Shown: in pieces, positions 59,062 through 64,000 of the stretch
Position numbering within the stretch: the first letter of the stretch is position 1
Layout: the number at the start of each line of letters is the position of its first letter
Source: Sphingomonadales bacterium
GTDB lineage: Bacteria; Pseudomonadota; Alphaproteobacteria; Sphingomonadales; Sphingomonadaceae
Direction: 5' to 3'
DNA: 64,000 bases
Assembly: GCA_017302615.1 (NCBI GenBank)
Contig: JAFLDB010000010.1
Span: 1-64,000 of the forward strand
Made by a program: the position numbers and the translations under genes
Notes under the pieces: model-generated
Seen by the model: the letters and a program-made list of their open reading frames with translations, nothing else
Databases searched by the model: none
Told to the model about the DNA's origin: nothing

Positions 59062-59961
59062 ATGACCACACCGCTCAACGTATCGTTCCTGGGCCTTGGC
59101 GTGATGGGCGGCGCAATCGCGCGGCACATCGGCCAGGCCGGCCACCGTCTGACGATCTACAACCGCAGCCCGCAGCGCGCCGAACGCTGGCAAGAGGCCA
59201 ACCCCGGCCTGGCCGCCCGCGTTGCCACCAGCCCGGCCGAAGCGGCCGACGGCGCCGACGTGGTGCTGACCTGCGTCGGCAACGATGATGACCTGGCCGA
59301 CGTGGTACTGGGCCCGACCGGGGTGTTCTCCGCCATCCGCCACGGCGCGACCTTTATCGATCACACCACCGTATCGGCCCGCATCGCCCGGCAGATCGCG
59401 GTCGAGGCTCGCGATCTTGAAGTGCACTGCGTCGATGCCCCCGTCACCGGCGGGCAGGCCGGGGCGGAAAACGGCCAGCTGACCGTGATGTGCGGCGGCC
59501 GCGCCGATGCGATCGAAGCAGCCCGTCCGGTGATGGAGGCCTATACCAAGCGGATCGTCCATGTCGGCAAGGCCGGGTCCGGACAAAGCACCAAGATGGT
59601 CAACCAGATCGCCTTCTCCGGCATTCTTGCGACGCTGTCGGAAGCCTTGCGATTTGCCGAAGCCGCACACCTCGATCTCGACAAGGTTTATGAGGCAATC
59701 TCCGGCGGCGCATCGCAAAGCTGGCAGATGGACAACCGCTGGCACACCATGGCCAAGGACGAATTCGACTTCGGCTTCGCGATCGACTGGATGCGCAAGG
59801 ACCTGGGCCTGACGCTGGAGGAAGGCCGCTCGCTGGGCGTGTCGCTGCCGGTTACCGCGCTGATCGACCAGTTCTATGCCGAAGTGCAGGCGATGGGCGG
59901 CGGGCGGCAGGATACCTCTGCCCTTGTCCGCCGCCTGCCGCGCCGGAAGGCCGGGGCATGA
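59062..59961 (+). CDS. NAD(P)-dependent beta-hydroxyacid dehydrogenase
   Basis: A 299-residue enzyme of the 3-hydroxyisobutyrate dehydrogenase/GLYR1 family. FLGLGVMGGAIARHI binds the dinucleotide. The segment DAPVTGGQAGAENGQLTVM and the catalytic Lys in GSGQSTKMVNQI are present, with the all-helical C-terminal domain. Substrate is undefined. Its stop overlaps the next start (ATGA). Confidence 0.92.
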   Translation: MTTPLNVSFLGLGVMGGAIARHIGQAGHRLTIYNRSPQRAERWQEANPGLAARVATSPAEAADGADVVLTCVGNDDDLADVVLGPTGVFSAIRHGATFIDHTTVSARIARQIAVEARDLEVHCVDAPVTGGQAGAENGQLTVMCGGRADAIEAARPVMEAYTKRIVHVGKAGSGQSTKMVNQIAFSGILATLSEALRFAEAAHLDLDKVYEAISGGASQSWQMDNRWHTMAKDEFDFGFAIDWMRKDLGLTLEEGRSLGVSLPVTALIDQFYAEVQAMGGGRQDTSALVRRLPRRKAGA

Positions 59962-61613
59962 GGCTGCTGCTGACCGGCGCGCTGGCCGCCGCCCTGGCCC
60001 TCGCCGCCCCGGCGCTGGCCGACACGCTGGTCGACAATGTCGATGGCGTGACAATCGACGCGACCGGCGGGATCGACCGCTTCACCGGGCTGGTGATCGG
60101 CGATGATGGCCGGATCAAGCAGGTGCTGCGGCGCGGCGACAAGCGCCCGGACCGGCCGACCTACAAGGTCGATGGCCAGGGCCGCTTCATGGTGCCCGGC
60201 ATGATCGACAGCCATGGCCACGTGATGGGCCTGGGCTTTGCCGCGCTGACGCTGGATCTTTCGGACACCAAGTCGCTGCCTGAAGCGCTGGAGAAGATCG
60301 GCGCCTATGCGAAAGCCAACCCGGACCGCCCGTGGATCCTGGGGCGCGGCTGGAACCAGGAACTGTGGCCGGAAAAGCGCTTCCCCACGGCAGCCGAACT
60401 GGATGCCGTGGTGCCGGACCGTCCGGTCTGGCTGACCCGCGTGGATGGTCACGCCGGCTGGGCCAATTCGAAGGCGCTGGCCGCAGGCGGCATCACCGCG
60501 ACCACCAAGGATCCGTCCGGCGGCAAGATCGAACGGATCGTGCCGGGCGGCAGGCCCGCCGGGGTGCTGGTCGATACGGCGATGGACCTGATCGAAACCA
60601 AGGTGCCCCCACCCCGGCCGGAAGACCGCGATCTTGCCCTGGCCAAGGCCCAGGACATCCTGTTGTCGCGCGGGGTAACCGCGATTGCCGACATGGGCAC
60701 CAGCATCGAGGACTGGCAGTCGTTCCGCCGCGCGGGTGACAACGGCACCCTGAAGATCCGGATCATGGCCTATGCCGCCGGGACGGAACAGATGGCGCTG
60801 ATCGGCGGGCCGGGCCCCAGCCCGTGGCTTTATGAGGACCGGCTGCGGCTGAACGGTGTGAAGCTTTACGTCGACGGCGCGCTGGGCTCGCGCGGGGCCA
60901 GCCTCAAGGCGCCCTATGCCGATGCGCCGGGCACCCGGGGCCTCAGGATCACCAGCGACACGCAGCTCAAGAACCTGATGAGCCGCGCCGCGCTCGACAA
61001 GTTTCAGGTCGCGATCCACGCGATCGGGGACGAGGCGAACATGGCGGTCCTGTCCGGCATCGAGGACATGGCCGATACCTATGGCGGGGATCGGCGCTGG
61101 CGGATCGAGCATGCACAAGTGGTCGATCCGGCCGACATTGCCCGGTTCGGCAAGCACGGCATCATCGCCTCGATGCAGCCGGTCCACCAGACCAGCGACC
61201 GCGAGATGGCCGAAAAGCGGCTGGGGCCCAGCCGGCTGGCCGGGGCCTATGCCTGGAAGACCATCCAGGCCAGCGGCGCACGGATCGCCTTTGGTTCAGA
61301 CGTTCCGGTGGAGCTGGCCGATCCCTGGGCCGGCTGGGCCGCCGCGATCAGCCGGACCGGGCCCGATGGCGCGCCCCCGGGTGGATGGCAGCCGCAGGAA
61401 CGGGTCACGCGCGAAGAGGCCTTTGCCGCCTATACCGTCAACGGCGCCTATGCCGGGTTTGCCGAGGGCCGCTTCGGGCGGTTGGTGCCGGGCGAGCGGG
61501 CCGACTTCCTGTTCATCGACCGCGATCCGTTCCTGGCCACGCCCGCAGAACTGCGGGCCACGCAGGTGATCGAGGTCTGGGTGAACGGCCGCAAGGTCTG
61601 GCAAAAGAAGTGA
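59958..61613 (+). CDS. Secreted amidohydrolase, YtcJ/D-aminoacylase-like
   Basis: A 551-residue metal-dependent hydrolase with a signal peptide (LLLTGALAAALALAAPALA). The metal site HxH is in GMIDSHGHVMG, and a further His is in AIHAIGDEANMAVL. The Asp in FGSDVPVELADPWAGW closes the site. The C-terminal beta-sandwich (LVPGERADFLFIDRDPF) is typical of the Amidohydro_3 family. Substrate is unknown. It is cotranscribed with the dehydrogenase gene and periplasmic. Confidence 0.9.
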   Translation: MRLLLTGALAAALALAAPALADTLVDNVDGVTIDATGGIDRFTGLVIGDDGRIKQVLRRGDKRPDRPTYKVDGQGRFMVPGMIDSHGHVMGLGFAALTLDLSDTKSLPEALEKIGAYAKANPDRPWILGRGWNQELWPEKRFPTAAELDAVVPDRPVWLTRVDGHAGWANSKALAAGGITATTKDPSGGKIERIVPGGRPAGVLVDTAMDLIETKVPPPRPEDRDLALAKAQDILLSRGVTAIADMGTSIEDWQSFRRAGDNGTLKIRIMAYAAGTEQMALIGGPGPSPWLYEDRLRLNGVKLYVDGALGSRGASLKAPYADAPGTRGLRITSDTQLKNLMSRAALDKFQVAIHAIGDEANMAVLSGIEDMADTYGGDRRWRIEHAQVVDPADIARFGKHGIIASMQPVHQTSDREMAEKRLGPSRLAGAYAWKTIQASGARIAFGSDVPVELADPWAGWAAAISRTGPDGAPPGGWQPQERVTREEAFAAYTVNGAYAGFAEGRFGRLVPGERADFLFIDRDPFLATPAELRATQVIEVWVNGRKVWQKK

Positions 61614-62432
61614 CTAGAGCGGTCCGCTAAGATCGGTCGAGCGGGGCGCTGGTTCAACCGGCTCCGCTTCGCCCTGCTGCTCCTTTCGCTCGCTCAGCCA
61701 CATCACCAGCAGCGCGCTTTCGAACAGCAGGATCAGCGGCACCAGCAGCAGCAACTGCGAAACCACATCCGGCGGCGTGACGATGGCGGCAAGAATGGCC
61801 ATGCCGACAATCACATAGCGCCGTGCCGCAATCAGCTGCTGACGGCTGACAATTCCGGCACGATTGAGCAACAGCAGCAGAACCGGCAACAGAAAGCTGA
61901 TCCCGAAGGCCAGGATGAACTGCATCACCAGGCTGAGGTAATCGCCGGTTCCCGGCAAGGCTTCCAGCTGCAGTCCGCCCTTGCTGCCTTCGAACCCCAG
62001 GAAAAAGCGGAAGGCCGTGGGCATGACCACGTAATAGGCCAGCGCCGCGCCGGCCGTGAACAGCACCGGTGTGGCCAGCAGGAACGGCAGGAAGGCCTTC
62101 TTTTCCTTGGCATAGAGGCCGGGCGCGACAAAGGCCCACAGCTGGTTGGCGATGATCGGGAACGACATGAAAAAGGCGGCGAACAGCGCCACTTTCAACT
62201 CGACGAAGAAGGCTTCGTAAAGCTTGGTATAGATCAGCTTGCCCTCACCCGCCGGGAAGGCTTCGGTCAGCGGACGGACCAGAAAGCCGAAGATCTCGTC
62301 CGCGAAATAGAAGCTGACGGCAAAGCCCAGGGCCAGCGCATAGACACAGCGCAGCAGGCGGGTGCGCAATTCGATCAGATGATCGAGCAGCGGAGCCTGG
62401 CTCTCGTCGATATCGTCAACCTTGAAGACCAT
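61614..62432 (-). CDS. tatC: Sec-independent translocase subunit TatC
   Basis: A 272-residue six-helix protein that recognises twin-arginine signals. N-terminal QAPLLDHLIELRTRLLR, the periplasmic FYEAFFVELKVALFAAFF and GMFTPPD-like VTPPDVVSQLLLLVPL are conserved. It shares one base with the tatB stop. The stop abuts the stop of the convergent amidohydrolase gene. Confidence 0.97.
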   Translation of the reverse strand: MVFKVDDIDESQAPLLDHLIELRTRLLRCVYALALGFAVSFYFADEIFGFLVRPLTEAFPAGEGKLIYTKLYEAFFVELKVALFAAFFMSFPIIANQLWAFVAPGLYAKEKKAFLPFLLATPVLFTAGAALAYYVVMPTAFRFFLGFEGSKGGLQLEALPGTGDYLSLVMQFILAFGISFLLPVLLLLLNRAGIVSRQQLIAARRYVIVGMAILAAIVTPPDVVSQLLLLVPLILLFESALLVMWLSERKEQQGEAEPVEPAPRSTDLSGPL

Positions 62433-62809
62433 CAGGACGCCGCCTTCTTGCGGGTGCGCCTGGGCTTGGCGGGCGTTGCCTGCTCTGGCTCAGGCGGCGC
62501 GGCGGCCTCGGCAGCGGCGGCGGGCGTGGTGCCCGGATCCTGCCCCACCAGCGCGGCTTCGGCCGAGGCGCTCATCGGGTTGGCCTTCATGATCGCCTCG
62601 TTCTGCTCGCGCCACTTCTTCTCCATTTCCTCAAGCTCGGCCTCGCGGATCATGGTTTCGATCCCGGCACGGAAATGGCCGGATACGCGCCGGATCTTGC
62701 CGATCCAGCGGCCTGCGGTGCGCAGCGCCATAGGCAGGTCCTTGGGCCCGATCACCACGATCGCCAGCACGACGATCAGCAGCAACTCGGACGCGCCGAT
62801 GTCGAACAT
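62432..62809 (-). CDS. tatB: Sec-independent translocase subunit TatB
   Basis: A 125-residue protein with the N-terminal helix MFDIGASELLLIVVLAIVVI, the hinge GPKDLP, an amphipathic helix (MALRTAGRWIGKIRRVSG) and an acidic/Ala-rich tail with a basic end. GPKDLP marks TatB rather than TatA. Confidence 0.96.
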   Translation of the reverse strand: MFDIGASELLLIVVLAIVVIGPKDLPMALRTAGRWIGKIRRVSGHFRAGIETMIREAELEEMEKKWREQNEAIMKANPMSASAEAALVGQDPGTTPAAAAEAAAPPEPEQATPAKPRRTRKKAAS

Positions 62810-62832
62810 GGAGCTTTCCCGTCAGGCCGGAA

Positions 62833-63075
62833 TCAGGCCGGCTTGTCGGTCTTCTCGGCGGTCGGCTCGGCACTCACGGACTGGTCCGCAGCCGGCGGAG
62901 CGATCTGCCCGGCCGGCGGCTGAGGCTTGACCTCTTCGCCTTCGTTCATGCCCTGCTTGAAGCTTTTGATGCCCTTGCCGAAATCGCCCATGACTTCGGA
63001 AATGCGGCCACGGCCGAACAGCACCAGCACGATGATCAGCACGACGATCCAGTGCCAGACAGACCCGAAACCCAT
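62833..63075 (-). CDS. tatA: Sec-independent translocase subunit TatA
   Basis: An 80-residue protein from ATG 63075, with AGGAG eight bases upstream. The N-terminal helix is [15 protein letters not shown], followed by the hinge [12 protein letters not shown] and the amphipathic helix [10 protein letters not shown] Pro/Ala/Glu tail follows. The tatA-tatB-tatC order is standard. Confidence 0.95.
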   Translation of the reverse strand: MGFGSVWHWIVVLIIVLVLFGRGRISEVMGDFGKGIKSFKQGMNEGEEVKPQPPAGQIAPPAADQSVSAEPTAEKTDKPA

Positions 63076-63174
63076 TGTCATCACTCCTGAAAGCGGCGGC
63101 AGGCAGCCATGGCCCTTCGCCGGGGTCAATGCCCCTCACCCGCCCATGTAGGGTATTTGCGAAGGCTTTGCCAG

Positions 63175-63789
63175 TCAGTCGGCGTCCGCTTCGTCACCTG
63201 ACTGCGTTTCCGCCTCGCCCTCTGCCCCGCCTGCCGCTTCCATCGCTTCGGCCAGCGCGTCCTCCACCGGATCGAGCAGACCGGCGGCGCGCAATTCGTC
63301 GATCCCCGGCAGGTCGCGGCGGCTTTCCAGGCCGAAATGGGTCAGGAACTCGGGGGTGGTGGCATAGATCACCGGGCGGCCCGGCACTTCGCGGCGGCCG
63401 ACGATGCGGACCCAGCCGGCCTCCATCAGCACGTCCAAGGTTCCCTTGGCGGTCTGCACCCCGCGGATCGATTCGATTTCCGCGCGGCTGACCGGTTCGT
63501 GATAGGCAACGATCGCCAGCACTTCGGTGGCCGCGCGGCTCAGGCGGCGTACTTCCTCGCGCTCGCGCCGCAGCAGGTGGGCCAGATCCGGCGCGGTCTG
63601 GAAATGCCAGCGTTTGCCGCGCTCGACCAGATTGATCCCGCGCTCCCGGTATTGCTCGGCCAGTTCGGCCAGCGCCGCTTTCACCTCCGCGCCGCCAAGA
63701 TGCACGGAAATCGCCTCGGCGCTCATCGGCTCGGTCGCGGCAAACAGCGTGGCCTCGACCGCCCGGACCAGATCGTCGGGACGGCTCAA
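63175..63789 (-). CDS. scpB: Segregation and condensation protein ScpB
   Basis: A 204-residue kleisin partner made of two winged-helix domains. VEATLFAATEPMSAEAIS, LAIVAYHEPVSRAEIESIRG and LLEAGWVRIVGRREVPGRPVIYAT-like segments are clear. The acidic tail is a low-complexity region. Its start overlaps the scpA stop by four bases. Confidence 0.95.
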   Translation of the reverse strand: MSRPDDLVRAVEATLFAATEPMSAEAISVHLGGAEVKAALAELAEQYRERGINLVERGKRWHFQTAPDLAHLLRREREEVRRLSRAATEVLAIVAYHEPVSRAEIESIRGVQTAKGTLDVLMEAGWVRIVGRREVPGRPVIYATTPEFLTHFGLESRRDLPGIDELRAAGLLDPVEDALAEAMEAAGGAEGEAETQSGDEADAD

Positions 63790-64000
63790 GCCCGGATCCC
63801 CCGCAGCATCAGCGGACCGAACGTCTCGTCCTGCTGCAATTCGGCCTTGCCCAGCCGCGCCAGTTCGAGCGCGGCAACAAAGCTGCTGGCCATGGCCGAG
63901 CGGCGCAGGCGCGGATCGGCGTGCGGCGGCAGGAAATCGCGCAGTTCCATCCAGTCCAGATTGACGCCCAGCATCGAGGACACCCGGCTAAGCGCGGAAT
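63786..64000 (-). CDS. scpA: Segregation and condensation protein ScpA (C-terminal part, runs off window)
   Basis: Only the last 71 or so codons lie in the window; the frame is open to base 64000. ALSRVSSMLG, then WMELRDFLP and SSFVAALELARLGKAELQQDETFGPLMLR match the C-terminal winged-helix of the kleisin ScpA, which bridges Smc heads. Confidence 0.9.
   Translation of the reverse strand, partial: SALSRVSSMLGVNLDWMELRDFLPPHADPRLRRSAMASSFVAALELARLGKAELQQDETFGPLMLRGIRA

Overview
The window is about 64 kb of high-GC chromosome from an alphaproteobacterium, most likely a sphingomonad (Sphingomonadales, Erythrobacteraceae/Sphingomonadaceae-like). The evidence is the division/cell-wall (dcw) cluster order, the ybjN-proC and scpA-scpB-tatABC neighbourhoods, the cobA/DUF2849/CysI-like/DUF934/cysH sulfur operon, the ferredoxin and MraZ types, and the codon bias. 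The genus cannot be fixed from the sequence alone. I see no prophage, insertion sequence, CRISPR array or rRNA operon. There is one tRNA gene.

Layout. 1-1200: a broken Old-Yellow-Enzyme reading frame runs into the C-terminal part of an unrelated membrane-anchored protein; this is a deletion or an assembly join. 1300-8200: sulfur metabolism, with mercaptopyruvate sulfurtransferase, cystathionine beta-lyase, an MscS channel, then a tightly overlapping assimilatory operon (cobA, DUF2849, sulfite/nitrite reductase, DUF934, APS/PAPS reductase). 8200-18100, mostly minus strand: a membrane LuxR-type regulator beside a cytochrome b561 with an acidic/His loop, an NAD-epimerase, proB, obgE, tRNA-Ala(CGC), a polyproline lipoprotein, a Bax-inhibitor-1 protein, proC, ybjN and a TPR/SPOR protein. 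18187-36887, minus strand: a complete dcw operon, mraZ-rsmH-ftsL-ftsI-murE-murF-mraY-murD-ftsW-murG-murC-murB-ddl-ftsQ-ftsA-ftsZ. Neighbours overlap by 1-4 bases or lie within 10 bases, except before ftsZ. 37200-49250: two small membrane proteins, cysK, a ferredoxin, a DNA glycosylase, an SDR, htpX, phhB, an acyltransferase, ccmAB, map, pepA, an SH3-only protein and argC. 49250-51412: a nitrogen control unit, a sigma-54-type promoter driving glnB (P-II) and glnA, closed by a strong terminator. 51500-56113: a GH24 lysozyme, an aldehyde dehydrogenase and a four-gene arsenic operon (arsR-arsI-arsC-acr3) with a visible promoter/operator. 56110-64000: bpt/ate, ilvA, a DUF4402 secreted protein, a beta-hydroxyacid dehydrogenase, an amidohydrolase, tatCBA, scpB and the end of scpA.

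Regulatory signals seen by eye: three GGGAAA repeats at 10-11 bp spacing just inside a candidate mraZ promoter; GANTC (CcrM-type) sites in the candidate mraZ promoter, upstream of ftsZ and upstream of glnB; a long hairpin, a perfect 22-bp palindrome and a -24/-12 promoter before glnB; an ArsR-type operator; and a 9-bp leader/trailer duplex around the tRNA. Two stretches (ccmA, and the small gene at 45994-46365) have clearly lower GC than their surroundings. Four convergent gene pairs share overlapping stop codons.

No stretch in the window is obviously a new defence or mobile system. The least explained elements are the b561/membrane-LuxR pair, the DUF2849 and DUF934 partners of the sulfur operon, the two membrane proteins between cysK and mraZ, and the glnB upstream region.
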